In this document: positions 9,730-20,951 of the stretch, in pieces
Position numbering within the stretch: the stretch's first letter is position 1
Layout: every line of letters starts with the position of its first letter
Source: Galeopsis tetrahit
Lineage: Eukaryota > Streptophyta > Magnoliopsida > Lamiales > Lamiaceae
Length of the DNA: 64,000 nt
Direction of reading: 5' to 3'
NCBI GenBank assembly: GCA_963675135.1
Contig: OY776129.1
Coordinates: 73,439,348-73,503,347, forward strand
Position numbers and translations under genes: made by a program
The notes under the pieces: generated by a model
What the model was told of the DNA's origin: nothing
The model's database searches: none
The model's input: the letters and a program-made list of their open reading frames with translations, nothing else

Positions 9730-10275
9730 CGCGCAATAATAATTTCAGTTATAATAACATACACTTGTTAATTAGTGATGTTATGTTACACATATTTTGT
9801 TGCACTTTTCAGTTGTTGTGACTTACTATTTTCAACAATATTTTTTAGTTATATTGACTTACACTTTTTAGTAATGTTATGCTACACATTTTATTCATGT
9901 TTTGTTGCACTTTTCAGTTGTAGTGACTTACAATTTTCAACAATATGTTCAGTTATAGTGACTTACACTTTTTAGTAATGTTATGTTACACTTTTTACTC
10001 GTATTTTGTTACACTTTTCAGTTATAATAAATTACACTTTTCATTAAAATATTGTGTTGCACTTTTCAAGTATATTGACATGCACTTTTTAATAATATTG
10101 TGTTGCACTTTCTAGTTATACTAACTTGCATTTTCTAGTTATAATGACTTATACTTTTCATTAAAAGTTGTGTTGCACTTTTCAATTATAGTGACTTACA
10201 CTTTTTAATAAAAAAATGTGCTACACTTTTTAGTAATATTGTGTTACACTTTTTAGTAATATTAACTTACACTTT
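9730..10275. repeat. Degenerate short tandem repeat field
   Basis: Variants of GTGACTTACACTTTTTAGTA and TTGCACTTTTCAGTTATA recur more than a dozen times with spacing of roughly 30-40 bases. The field is imperfect, has no long ORF, and is bounded on the right by a poly-A-rich stretch. The origin is unknown. Confidence 0.7.
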
Positions 10276-10425
10276 TCAACACACACAATTTCGAAAAAAA
10301 ATTAACAATAAAAAAAAATTACAAAAAAAAAATAATAATAAAAAAAATTAACCAAGTCAAAATTTTTATTCACAATTAATCTTAAATATTTAGGGTTTAC
10401 AATATTCTTTAATATTTAAGATTTA

Positions 10426-10462
10426 AGTTGACCAAGTCAACTCAATTCCTTATAAGGAATTG
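10426..10462. other. Two adjacent palindromes, one with paired W-box cores
   Basis: AGTTGACCAAGTCAACT (10426-10442) has 7-base inverted arms, each containing the WRKY core TTGAC. It is followed at once by the perfect 20-base palindrome CAATTCCTTATAAGGAATTG (10443-10462). The site lies 1.2 kb beyond the stop codon of the lectin kinase, so it is not in that gene's promoter. No nearby downstream gene is seen. Confidence 0.5.
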
Positions 10463-11690
10463 ATTCTATATAAGACCAATCCCTAATAGTTTTGTTAGGC
10501 GTGTTAAAACAAGCTAGCTAGCTAGGATTTGCCGATAGATTCTAAAGAATCATGCACGTGATGTTCACATGCTTTCTTTCATCTACACTATATATGCTAA
10601 CGCCTAACACTACCAAGATATGGATCGAATATATGCACAAATATATATGATCACGACAAAACAACTCATACATGATACAAATTTTCATCACATATATATT
10701 ACATGATCTATAGATTTATTATCTAGCTTATTCAATCATATTTTTGGAGCAAAGTGAAATGCAAATTTTAAAATAGATTCAAATTTTGTACATAAAATCG
10801 TCTTACACAAGACTCCATTGATGAATGCATTATATTTATATACGGATATTCTATATTACGTAATATATTTGCTGCAGGACATACAATATTGTTTAGGCTT
10901 TGAAAGCGTTTGTCCAAATAGGAGTGATTTGTCATCCATCTAAAATCATATTGGCTTTATGTAGGCGCGCAAGTAAATATATATATATATAGTACGTATA
11001 TATATTTATATAATCCGTTGTCTTTAACTTATTCGCAATAAGAATATTTTAAAATTTCAATGTGATCAGTAAAATTATTAAAAAGACGAATGCTTGATAA
11101 AAACAACAATATGTACAAATCCGAATTATAAAACAAAAGTTTATAAGACTATAAATAAAACAAAATCAATATACAAGTACTCAACAAATAAATAATGAAC
11201 GTGAGATCTGAAGTTGTTAAATGCAATTAATATTGTTGTATATGAATACGAGCCAGTAATAGAGTCTACTCACTAAAGTTGTTAAAAATATCTTCATGTT
11301 GGCCACTGCTAGAATTTTGCCTATTATCTTTTCATAACACTTTGAACCAATAGTTTAAAATTCAAGAGTTATAAAATTGATAAGAAAATAAAATATATAT
11401 AATACTCGTATATGTTCCTGGTTAAATATTTTGATACGAATTAATGTGGGACTTTTCTTCTGTAGTAATTTTAATTTTGACTTTCTCTATTGAGTATTGA
11501 AAAAGAAAAAAAAAATCATGTTTTCTTATGATATTTTATTTTCGAGTAATAGAAAATTGAAAAGAAAAGTGCCCAAAATCCTCCAAGTCTTCATAACTTA
11601 CAATGTGTACAAAAACTTAAAGCAAAATAATTCAAGAAAATTTAAACGTGTGAAGTTTAAAAAACTTGTTCTTACTTACTTCACTTTACA
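10463..11690. other. Intergenic, AT-rich
   Basis: No gene or complete transposon recognised. Contains GCTAGCTAGCTAG near 10512 and a short TA-rich microsatellite near 10980. Confidence 0.5.
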
Positions 11691-13709
11691 CTATCTTGCT
11701 TCCTTAAGACGTGTAAGAGGTGAAGTAGAAATAGACGCAAAACTCCTATCTGCAAAGCTCGTGCTTTGATCGAACGAAGACGATGCATACGAATTCAAAT
11801 AATCCTCGAATCCGCCCACGTCGGAACAACCCGGCCCGGGCGCCCTAAATCCATCGGGCACTTCGATTTCGCCTTCCAAATACCCCACAATCTGCCTCAT
11901 ACTCGGCCTAGCCGACTGATGATGGCTAGAACACATCAACCCCAATTTCAACACCATCAAAACCTCGTTTTCATCGAATTTGCCCTCTATTCTTAGGTCC
12001 ACCACATCAAGAATCCTCCCTTCTGTCCACTTATTCCACACGTGATCAACCAAAACCAATTCATCTGGCCCTGATTTTGACTCAATGGGCCTACGCCCAC
12101 ATGCAACTTCAAGCAATAATGTCCCAAATGCAAACACATCCGATCCAGTTGTTGCTCGCCCCGTCCTCGGCAATTCCGGTGCTAGGTACCCTAACGTCCC
12201 GACAACCCGCGTCGTACCTGGATTCGACCCATGATCGTAGAGCTTCGCAAGCCCGAAATCACCCAACCTACCGTTCATTTCACCATCAAGCAACACGTTA
12301 CTAGCCTTCACATCTCTGTGTATCACTATTTGTTCGTACCCTTCGTGTAAGTACAAAAGGCCCGAAGCAACCCCTTTAATGATCTTAAATCTTTGCTCCC
12401 AATTTAATACATATGTAGGTTCATCAAATAGCAACTTATCTAAACTCCCATTAGGCATATAATCATACACAAGCAACAAATCACTTCCACGCCTACACCA
12501 ACCTTGTAACTGAACTAAATTCCTATGCCTTAATCTACCAATGGTGGAAATCTCGGAGACGAACTCACGAATCCCCTGTTTCGAATCGTGTGAGATTCGT
12601 TTTACAGCAACTTCGGCCCGGGGGTTTCGTAGTATACCTCTGTATACTCGACCGAAACCCCCTGACCCGAGTAGCTCACTTTCCTTAAAACCCCGTGTAG
12701 CTTTTTTTAGCTCTAAATACTTGTACCTATGTGGGACAATTTCAAGCTCCCATGATTCAATCACTTCACGATTCTTGTATCTCTTAATCAAAAACATAGC
12801 AAGCAAGATTGAAGATAAGATAAAAACAAATGTAACAAGTGATAGGGTTAGTATTAATTTCGTGTGATTCTTCTTTTTTCCTTGAATGGATGGAAGAGAA
12901 TCCAAATCTAAGGGGTCGGATTGCCCATTCAATTTGAAGCTCCAACCTAAAATGTAATGCGAACTCGCAAGCAAACCCGTTGAAGCAGAGAATCCAACGT
13001 ACATTTGCTCTTGCAAAATTGGGGATAAATCAAATTCGAAAGATATGAGAGGGATTCTAGGTTTGGAAGAAGATGGTGAAATTGTAACATTAACAAGATT
13101 TGTAACAGAATCATACTCGATCCACACCATAATAGGCTTACCGCCCTTGAGATTGACATCATGTTTCACAGAATCGTCGCTGAAATAAGCAGCCGCGGCA
13201 GATTTGTTAGATGCCATACCGTTGCTATCTACACCCACATGGTTGTCATTAATGTCGCCGAATTCGAAATCCTGGACTGTGTCGAACTCGACTGCGAATA
13301 TATGGTTCGAGGAGTTTCCGAGATCGCTCGAGTTGAGTAGACCCAGGTACTGACTCGGAAGAGCTGAGTTGAGTGAGTTGGATGGTGAAATTGCGAAGGC
13401 GAGTCCGTGGCCACCGAGTTTGGGGTACTCGGGATGAATTGATAAAACGAAACAGGTGGAGAAGGAGAAGACGCTGCCGGTGGTGGAGTTTTTGAAGTGA
13501 ATGGGCCATGGGTAGAAGGCGTGGCCTTTTAATCGAGAAGTTTCGTTGGTTAATCGAAGGACGCCATTTTTTTCGATTACTGCAGAGTCTGTTAAGGTTA
13601 TGTTGGTTTTGGGGTCGTTGAAACCAGTGTAGGTGAATTTGTCGAGCTGGGATGAAGATGGGAGTGAGAAGAAGGTGAGAGAGAAGAGGAGTGAGAGAAA
13701 AACCGCCAT
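11691..13709 (-). CDS. L-type lectin-domain receptor-like kinase
   Basis: Single-exon gene encoding 672 residues, a usual length for the family. Signal peptide about 1-21. Legume-lectin domain about 24-260, with the metal-site pattern VEFDT...FGDINDNHVGVD at 140-161. Transmembrane helix about 285-308, followed by KRYKNRE. The kinase domain is about 342-615: glycine loop GSGGFG 348-353, catalytic Lys370, HRDVKASN with Asp466, DFG 484-486, APE 510-512. All catalytic residues are present and it is an RD-type kinase, so it should be active. Such receptors sit in the plasma membrane, sense extracellular ligands and act mostly in immunity and wounding responses. The serine-rich tail 643-664 could be phosphorylated. 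The subclade cannot be fixed by eye. Many N-glycosylation sites (NKS, NSS, NVT and others) support an extracellular N-terminus. Confidence 0.95.
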   Translation of the reverse strand: MAVFLSLLFSLTFFSLPSSSQLDKFTYTGFNDPKTNITLTDSAVIEKNGVLRLTNETSRLKGHAFYPWPIHFKNSTTGSVFSFSTCFVLSIHPEYPKLGGHGLAFAISPSNSLNSALPSQYLGLLNSSDLGNSSNHIFAVEFDTVQDFEFGDINDNHVGVDSNGMASNKSAAAAYFSDDSVKHDVNLKGGKPIMVWIEYDSVTNLVNVTISPSSSKPRIPLISFEFDLSPILQEQMYVGFSASTGLLASSHYILGWSFKLNGQSDPLDLDSLPSIQGKKKNHTKLILTLSLVTFVFILSSILLAMFLIKRYKNREVIESWELEIVPHRYKYLELKKATRGFKESELLGSGGFGRVYRGILRNPRAEVAVKRISHDSKQGIREFVSEISTIGRLRHRNLVQLQGWCRRGSDLLLVYDYMPNGSLDKLLFDEPTYVLNWEQRFKIIKGVASGLLYLHEGYEQIVIHRDVKASNVLLDGEMNGRLGDFGLAKLYDHGSNPGTTRVVGTLGYLAPELPRTGRATTGSDVFAFGTLLLEVACGRRPIESKSGPDELVLVDHVWNKWTEGRILDVVDLRIEGKFDENEVLMVLKLGLMCSSHHQSARPSMRQIVGYLEGEIEVPDGFRAPGPGCSDVGGFEDYLNSYASSSFDQSTSFADRSFASISTSPLTRLKEAR

Positions 13710-13916
13710 TGGAGAGAGAGAAGGTTTGTGATGATGGAATTGAAGCTGGTGGGAATTTATTTTGAGATAGTGGTATTGGGTCTTTTCGATTTGAGTTGGA
13801 ATTGAAAAATGGGAGTACTATGCATTAGTATTAGTGCTGGTAATAAACAATCAATGAGCAGCAGCCATTGAGATTATTATTCTTTGCTACAATTGGATGG
13901 TTTGTTCCCGCATCTT

Positions 13917-14133
13917 GGGCTGTTATTTGAATTCATCAGCTCGGGATCTCGATTCGACTCAACGAGTATTATGCTCGTTAGATTTGAACTCGAGCTCAAC
14001 TCAATAGGTTCATTAGACTCATTTGTAAGTCGAGTCAAACTTTATTCTCAAACTTATAGAACAAGCTTAACCTCGATTGGATAATGTTCGAGTCGAGTTT
14101 TAACTCAAATACTCTGTCCTCAAATAACAACCC
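13917..14133. mobile_element. Probable hAT-type MITE
   Basis: Left end GGGCTGTTATTTGAATTC and right end complementary to GGGTTGTTATTTGAGGAC, with an interior rich in CTCGAGCTCAACTC motifs often seen in plant hAT MITEs. A matching 8-bp target duplication was not found. It lies 22 bp from the next MITE, upstream of the lectin kinase gene. Confidence 0.45.
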
Positions 14134-14154
14134 TACTTGCATTAGTTGCATATA

Positions 14155-14396
14155 CTCCCTCCGTCCGCCTATAAGTTTCCCATTTTACCATTTTAATCTG
14201 TCCGTCTATAAGCTTCCCATACCCTTTTTGGTAAATACTTTTTCTTACACTTCACTTTATATTTTACTTTTTCTCTCTATCTCTCTCCTTCTTCCAATCA
14301 CATCACTTGTACTATATCTATTATTTAATCACTTTTCTTAATCTATGTGTCAAAAAGTAGCGGGAAGTCGGGAAGCTTATAGGCGGACGGAGGGAG
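14155..14396. mobile_element. Complete Stowaway-like MITE (242 bp)
   Basis: Ends CTCCCTCCGTCCGCCTATAA and its complement are nearly perfect inverted repeats, flanked on both sides by TA. No coding sequence. A truncated relative lies at 9047-9170. Confidence 0.88.
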
Positions 14397-15018
14397 TAAT
14401 ATGTTTCACACTTGCCCATGCATAACTCTTAAAATTATTTTTTTTTGAAATATGATTTTTCTTAACCAATTATTATCCACACTCAAACGATACTTGATTT
14501 TTCTTAACATTATTAGGAACAAAACATTAGAAAAGAAAAGGCCAAAAAAAAAAATGGTGGTTGTTGATTTGGTAATCTAGTGCAGCATCGTGCTAAAGGT
14601 ATCTTAATTTAAATACTATAATAAAACTGCTTTCGAAAAGAAAAGATATAATAAAACTGTTGCAGGTGGACTCCACTGTTTTAATATAAGACACATTTTA
14701 TTTTATCATAAGAATAATAATTATACATTTTGGCAGAATTGTGCGTAATACTGTAGTTTATTACAAGTTGAAGGTGGCGGGCTGTGAGTGGTGGCTCTAG
14801 AAATCATAGAGAGTCCACTCTATATGGAGTATTTTTTTAATGCATTGGGATTGGCGCAGCCTACAACAGTATCTACTCACTTCCCTTTCATTTTCCTGCA
14901 ATAAATAACAAAAGTTCTTCAAAAGTACTTGAACCATAAAAATAAAGAACAAGTAAATATTTTTTTTTTATCAAAATCATCTGGATTTTTTTCTTCAAGC
15001 TGAGATATACACCTACTG
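14397..15018. other. Intergenic
   Basis: Contains the 3' flank of Rubisco activase and AT-rich DNA upstream of the lectin kinase. Nothing else recognised. Confidence 0.5.
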
Positions 15019-16975
15019 TCAGGCTGCATCTTTCAAATACTTTTCCGACAATCGAACTCTCTTCACATTTTCTTGCTCTTGGACGAGCATTTTACCATAC
15101 CCCATAAGCTTATCAAGACTCATTTTTGGCTGCTCAAATTCAGGCAGTTTCTCCCTGGAATTTACCATCTTACCCCCTACGTTCTCCACTCCGACGCTTG
15201 CTATCCATTTCCTCACTTGATCGTCGTAAACTCTAGCTCTGATAGCACCAAAGAAGTCTGCAAAAGGATGTAAGCTAATTACATCTTTACAGTATGTCGA
15301 TTTAACGAGCTTAAAACTGCTAATGTGACAAACAGGTTACCAACAATTTTAATTTGGACATACTGATTGTCAAATCAGCTCTTCACTAAAGTATCAGGCT
15401 CCATATCAAATCTCACAAAACAAAATAAGGCAAACGAAACAAACTTACCAATAGATTGGTTAGGAAAAGTGTCGATAAGCTTCACAACGTCGTCTCTAGG
15501 CACATTATCCGTCCGAAAAACACCAGTACAAACACCAATTCTATCTTCCCTCATCGGGTCCCAGAAGAATTTTTCCATACGACCATCACGAATAAGAGGA
15601 GCATACAACGTTGAGAAGTCGTTTCCAGTGACAATGACAGGGACTCGGGGATTTTCCAGCTTGTTGTACATTCCAGGGAGCTGAACACTAGTCGGATTAT
15701 CAGCAATGTTCATAAGGGTCGCATTTACCATCTGATTGTTCACGGTGTATTGAGTTGACCCTCCAAACCTACCAGCCCCTGCATCAAGATCATTGATGTA
15801 CAGAACACACATTTTCCCCTTGGCGATTCTATCAGCTGCCTCACGGTATCTTTGCCTGATCAGTTTTGCTGGCTCTCCGGCATTTCCACTCTCCAATTCT
15901 CCAGCACTCATCACAATCGGGCTGGAAATGTCATCATTAAATCACCACCCCATCTAAAAACTTTGATAAGAGTAGCATATATTGCCTTTAATATAATTCA
16001 ATATTCTAAAATGTCTTTATGTACTATTATTCTTCTCAAAATCCTAAAATATGACTTAAGATTCTAACATAAAACGCAGGAATGAAGAACATATCTAGCT
16101 TACTTGATTCCCATTTTGGCGAAAACAAGCTCACATTGGAATGATTTTCCCTCTCCCTTACCACCCCAGATTCCCAATATGAGGGGAACCTGAAAAATAA
16201 CAAATCCAAAATCATAATTAAAAAAAATCATTTCCAATAAGAACAACATTTCAAATAAAGCAATTAACAGACCTTGATATTTGGCAGGTTCATGAAATTT
16301 TTAACGATGTGAACAGCAAGCTTGTCTATGAAAGCAGGGGCAATGTAGTATCCATTCATAATATTATCAAATTTGTATCTGAAAATTTTGATCATTAAAT
16401 CAATTTAACGAAAACCAAGCATTCAACTCTTAATTATATTCATTCTTACTGTCTTAAACCAGCAGCGATGTAATCATATGAACTCATGACAGCATCATGG
16501 GTCCCAGCGCCGACCGGAGCTTGGAAAAGGGTGTCCACCATTCCCTTTCCTCTGGTGATGTCCTGTTGATCATCGGAAATGTCTGTTGCCAGCCCCTTCC
16601 ATCTGTCCTTATCTGTTTGTTTTTTCTCATCAACTTCTGCAACAACCTTAAATTTGGTTGACAAAATCTTGGAGGCGTTTCCTCTTGATCTCACCCTTTT
16701 TGGGTTGTTGCCGAAGAAACTTGTGTTTGGGGCCTTCAGCTGAAATAATAATGAATTCCATTTCAGTTTTTTTGGAAAAACTTTATCTTTAGCTCTTCAA
16801 GTTGATAATTTAGTAAGGAATTGAACAGAATGAGACAAGAAAATTCAAGAAAAAAAATGAGTATTGTGTAAGGATGGTTATGATTATAAGTGTGTAGAAA
16901 TTTAATCGGCGGGAAAATGCTTACCGATTCTCTGTGAATTGCTCCAAAAATTGTAGTGGAAAGAGAGGCCGCCAT
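15019..16975 (-). CDS. RCA: Rubisco activase, short (beta-type) form, chloroplast
   Basis: Six exons on the minus strand: 16975-16925, 16739-16450, 16378-16273, 16189-16104, 15921-15449, 15257-15019, all with GT-AG introns and consistent phase. They give 414 residues. Transit peptide about 1-53 (MAASLSTTIFGAIHRES start, basic NNPKRVRSRG). AAA+ core: Walker A GGKGEGKS at 158-165, Walker B LYINDLDAG near 218-226, then ESGNAGEPAKLIRQRY and NNQMVNATLMNIADNP. The protein strips inhibitory sugar phosphates from Rubisco at the cost of ATP in the stroma. It ends LSEKYLKDAA-stop and lacks the C-terminal extension with two redox-regulated cysteines that defines the alpha form. No such extension is readable in the 3' flank, so redox control by thioredoxin-f would need an alpha partner. 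Expression should be light- and clock-driven, as is known for the family. Confidence 0.96.
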
Positions 16976-17707
16976 GATTGATCAAAATACTATTGGTGTC
17001 TTGGTTTTTGAAGAAAATCTAAGACTTTGATACATACATAGAAGAGTGTGCCGTGGCTAAGAATTTAAGGTGGTATGGGAATTGGGAATGGAACATCAAT
17101 ACTTTCAAAGCATGCTATCTGGATTTGGTGACATCATTTTAAAATATCAAGTGGTCTAATTTTAGGAATATGGGATATCGAAATCATTGAGATTTAAAAC
17201 AAGCTTAAGTTCAAGATTCATGATTATTATTTAAATAATTGACGCACAAGAAAAGATGTAAGTCGAAAACTAAGGACCCTTCACCGCCCTTGTTCCAGAG
17301 TACTGTGGAGGAAATAAATCGTGGGATGTATCTCAAGAAGATAGGAGCAACAACACTTGAAAAGGAGGCAAGTCCATTGACAAGAATTGAACATCTCAGT
17401 TTAAAAATATTTAACTCTCAACATTCGTACCACTTGAACTATGTCCAGGCCATTTTCATGATTCTTGATCTTAGACGAGTAAAAAAGTTTAAACATCACC
17501 GCCAACACCATAAACTCACTAAAACCATACTATTCCCTTCTTTCAGAAAACATGCATTTCAGCTTAAAGAAACTATACAGAACACTTCAATTTTAATCAA
17601 AGAATGTCAAAAACGTTGGAAAAAATATACTACCTTCTTACCTACTGACCTGTTAAAAACACCCCCAATCATTCAATTTACACCAATCCACCTCCATCAT
17701 CATTCAC

Positions 17708-19144
17708 CTAATCTATATATCTATCCTGTAAAGAATCTACATGCAGTATGCGATTCTCAAATCTGTACACACAGCTCAACCCAACCAACACTTCAGCAAT
17801 GGCAGCTTCTGTTTTTACCTTATCTGCAAAATGCAATGTCTGCAGCAGAAGCACCGAAGGCTTCGAATCAAAATTCATCTTATCAACATTCCTCTCCAGA
17901 TGCCACTTCACCGTATCATTCGCCATCGGAATAAGCCACCCCAGAATCTCTACCATTGCAGCTCTCCACCCTTCAGCCAAGAACTCATCACTCTCTTTAA
18001 ATTTCATGTTCTTGCTCAGCTTAGCTTTTACCAGACCTTTCAAATTTTCTGGCAACATTTGGTATAACGATTCACGTTCTTGGTGGCCCACCGATGCAGC
18101 TGAGTCTAGATACCTCTCTACTAACAGAATCACATTAGCATAATGCAATGCTAGGCCCGATCCACCCACAGTTGAAGGCCCTGCAGCGTGGAATACTCTG
18201 CTGTTTTTCATAGATTTTTCTGCATCAATTCCGAAAGAACCACAATCGTTGAAAATAATGTCCGATTTTCGGCTGTAAATTCTGACTGTAGTTGGTTTTA
18301 ATTGGGTCACAGTATGGCCTGGATGAGGAACAATTTGTTCTTTAATCTGTTCAAATAGAGAGAATTCTTTCTGTTGCTGTAAACAAGCCATATGCAGTAA
18401 TGAAATTGAGGGGAGAACAGAGACGTACGGCTTGAAAACAAAACAAATTCGTGTGTAGATAACCATCACGATTGTTGCCATTAAACTAACACTTTTATCA
18501 AACGTTTTTCGCCAAAGGGAAGTTGCTTTAAGATGGTGAATCTCCTTACGTTGATTCTCAAGCTTCTGGTAAAACAGATCAGGATTTAAATCCGGCACCT
18601 GATCTCCTCTGTTCATCCGTTGCTTCAATTTCCTCTCTGTGACCTCCAAATCCGTTAGAATCTCCAATGCGGAATGCAAACACGCGGTGGGTGAAACTAA
18701 TTTCTCCATTTTCAGCACCTTCCTTTCAACGTATCTCGAACCGTATTCCAATTTCCCGTAATCAACAATCCCTAATTTGAAATCCGTGAAAACCAAATCG
18801 AATCGATTGAGCCACGATTTGGTGCATTTTTTTCCTAATCGAGAAACAACTGCGGCGACGCGATCGAGATCTTCAAGCCTCTCAGCAGACGCGAGGCTCA
18901 ATAGAAATTCGTGATCACTGGAGGTCAAAAACGAAACCCCTTGGGATTTGACAATGTCATTTTTTAGTCGGGAAATTTGCTCGTCGGAGAGGGATTTGTA
19001 TAGAGAGAGTAATCTGGACATGGTTTTAGCCGTCTCGAATGCGAGGATCCCCAAACGGAGGGTTTTCTTCTTGGACGCGTCGGAGATAGGGCGGCGGTGG
19101 GGGGTGTCCTTAATGAAAGAGGCGATTTCCGGGAGCCAACCCAT
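17708..19144 (-). CDS. PSK SIMULATOR-like protein (DUF3475 + DUF668)
   Basis: Single-exon gene for 478 residues. DUF3475 covers about 28-85, opening LGILAFETAKTMSRLLSLYK. DUF668 covers about 326-412, opening GGSGLALHYANVILLVERYL and including YQMLPENLKGLVKAKL and EILGWLIPMANDTVKWH. This pair of domains is the signature of the plant PSI family, implicated in growth and phytosulfokine-related signalling, with nuclear or plasma-membrane roles proposed. A hydrophobic stretch at about 219-250 is unusual and may be buried rather than membrane-spanning. Start chosen at the first Met in frame; MGWLPEIASF has a glycine at position 2, but myristoylation would be speculative because the following residues are not a good site. 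No catalytic motif is known. The opposite strand shows long frames that are shadows. Confidence 0.88.
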   Translation of the reverse strand: MGWLPEIASFIKDTPHRRPISDASKKKTLRLGILAFETAKTMSRLLSLYKSLSDEQISRLKNDIVKSQGVSFLTSSDHEFLLSLASAERLEDLDRVAAVVSRLGKKCTKSWLNRFDLVFTDFKLGIVDYGKLEYGSRYVERKVLKMEKLVSPTACLHSALEILTDLEVTERKLKQRMNRGDQVPDLNPDLFYQKLENQRKEIHHLKATSLWRKTFDKSVSLMATIVMVIYTRICFVFKPYVSVLPSISLLHMACLQQQKEFSLFEQIKEQIVPHPGHTVTQLKPTTVRIYSRKSDIIFNDCGSFGIDAEKSMKNSRVFHAAGPSTVGGSGLALHYANVILLVERYLDSAASVGHQERESLYQMLPENLKGLVKAKLSKNMKFKESDEFLAEGWRAAMVEILGWLIPMANDTVKWHLERNVDKMNFDSKPSVLLLQTLHFADKVKTEAAIAEVLVGLSCVYRFENRILHVDSLQDRYID

Positions 19145-19440
19145 GTTGTTGAATCCAAGGATTATTGTTCAGAGGCGTGTTGATTCGAGGGTTTAAGAAT
19201 GGAGATTGTAGGAGAGGAAAGGTGGAGGACCTCCATAGGGGCTTCCATAGCCATGGAGGTGGAGACTAGATTAGGGTTTCGAAATTTGACGTAGAATTGG
19301 GAATTTAGTTGTTATGCTCATGCACAGACCAAAATTGAAAGGTTGGTTTCATAGTGAATTTGGAAATGGGGAGGGGCGGTTAGAGGTTGATTATATTGTT
19401 TTAATGATAATATTACCTATACGCTAATTTACTTCTGTAA
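19145..19440. other. Upstream region of the PSI-like gene
   Basis: Presumed 5' UTR and promoter of the minus-strand gene. No clear TATA box was picked out. Confidence 0.4.
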
Positions 19441-19458
19441 AATAAAATATCAAAATGT

Positions 19459-19673
19459 TTTTTTTTATTTAAGTGTCGCGTATTCGGTTCAAGAACCGAC
19501 TAATTTTGGGGGATCACCGCCCACTTGCAGGGATCCCGTTTAAAGTCAGAGTTTTGTCCTCTGTATGGACAGATCCCATAGAATTGTTTGCATGTTCAAA
19601 CCTGAAACCTAGAGATCACCATTAAGTTTCAAACCTACCCTATTACACTACACTAGTCCAACTCCTTTAAGTT
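19459..19673 (-). mobile_element. tRNA-derived SINE with 18-bp target duplication
   Basis: The flanks 19441-19458 and 19674-19691 are identical (AATAAAATATCAAAATGT). Read on the minus strand, the body begins near a pol III box A-like TAGTGTAGTGTAAT, has a box B-like GGTTTGAACAT, and ends in an A-rich tail that appears as poly-T next to 19458. The long target duplication and A-tail show target-primed reverse transcription by LINE machinery. The perfect flanks suggest recent insertion. It does not interrupt a gene. Confidence 0.85.
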
Positions 19674-19691
19674 AATAAAATATCAAAATGT

Positions 19692-20951
19692 AACAAAGGA
19701 ACTCAAACTGTTGCTTTTATAAACTGTTTATATAAAATGTGTGTACTGTCTATATTATCTTAGAACCCCGCATTGTGGATCAGTGAAATAACTGTTAATA
19801 ATAAGGATTATATTATTTTAAAAAGAAAAAAAAATTGTGCAAATTTACTCATCCCTCATGAGGCGTGGTTATATATATAAAAAAAATGTCATGGTACATA
19901 AATTGAAGACAATATATTATATATATAATAAAACGAAGAAAACAAAAGCCAGTGCTGTTAAAGACTAGTTAATCGGCATAAATCTCAATTTAAACAAACA
20001 ATTAAGCTCAACATCCCCTTTATTTACCCTAAAACTAACAAAAAGAATAAACAACTAAAATAGTTTCTATTAATGATGATCGATCAAATATAAGAAAATT
20101 TGCATGAGTAAAATTATTTTTCATTATAATTCAATGTTTAATTTCTATAATTTCGGGATAGTGGCAAAAAAATCCCAAACACTTTTAAAGAAACAACAAT
20201 CAATAAGTATTCATTATATTAATATTTCTCTATAAATATTTACTCGATCTTTATATTTTAGAATATAGGAAATGTAGCTTCCAAATCAAACCATAAAGCT
20301 AGCTTGCGATCCTTATACATACATTGTGATATACATATATAGTGGTAATCACATCCATACATATATTAATGATTTAATGGTTAATACAGGTTTTTATGTA
20401 TAATTCATCTCCAAAACGCGCTGAAACGAAATATGATCTAATATTTAATTAAACAATATTATTGGATGCAATTAAATTATATGTATGCATTTTGTTAATT
20501 TATGGAATAATTGCTTCATTTCAAATGTGTTGTTGAAGCTTAATATTTGTAGCTTAACAAAGCACGAGGCCACAACAAAGATACCGAACATGAGTAGTTT
20601 CTCGAGGAAAGGCCTAAATATATACTACTCCATAAATTGTAGTAGCTTTTATAAATAAAAAATTCGGGTAACAATTTAGCTCACATAAAAACCGAAAAAG
20701 TAATTAGGGAAAAGCAAATACTCCATAATTGATGCAAAAATCTTTGATATTTTTATACTTTCTTCCTTGGAAAAGATATTTTTGTGAAACTTATTTATCA
20801 TACATCACTAAAATTATTGATTATTGTTTTGTAAGAACTGTGATACTAGAGTATTAATTTTTACAAAACAATAGTATTACTTGTGTATATATGATAAACA
20901 AAATTCACATAACACTTTATTGTTAACTAATAATTGTACTGGACCTGTAAA
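19692..20951. other. Intergenic, AT-rich
   Basis: No gene, RNA gene or complete transposon recognised. Confidence 0.5.

Noticed and set aside
17239..17934. 231-codon plus-strand frame
   Set aside because: Overlaps the 3' end of the PSK SIMULATOR-like gene in antisense, has Lys/His/Ser-rich composition and no domain.
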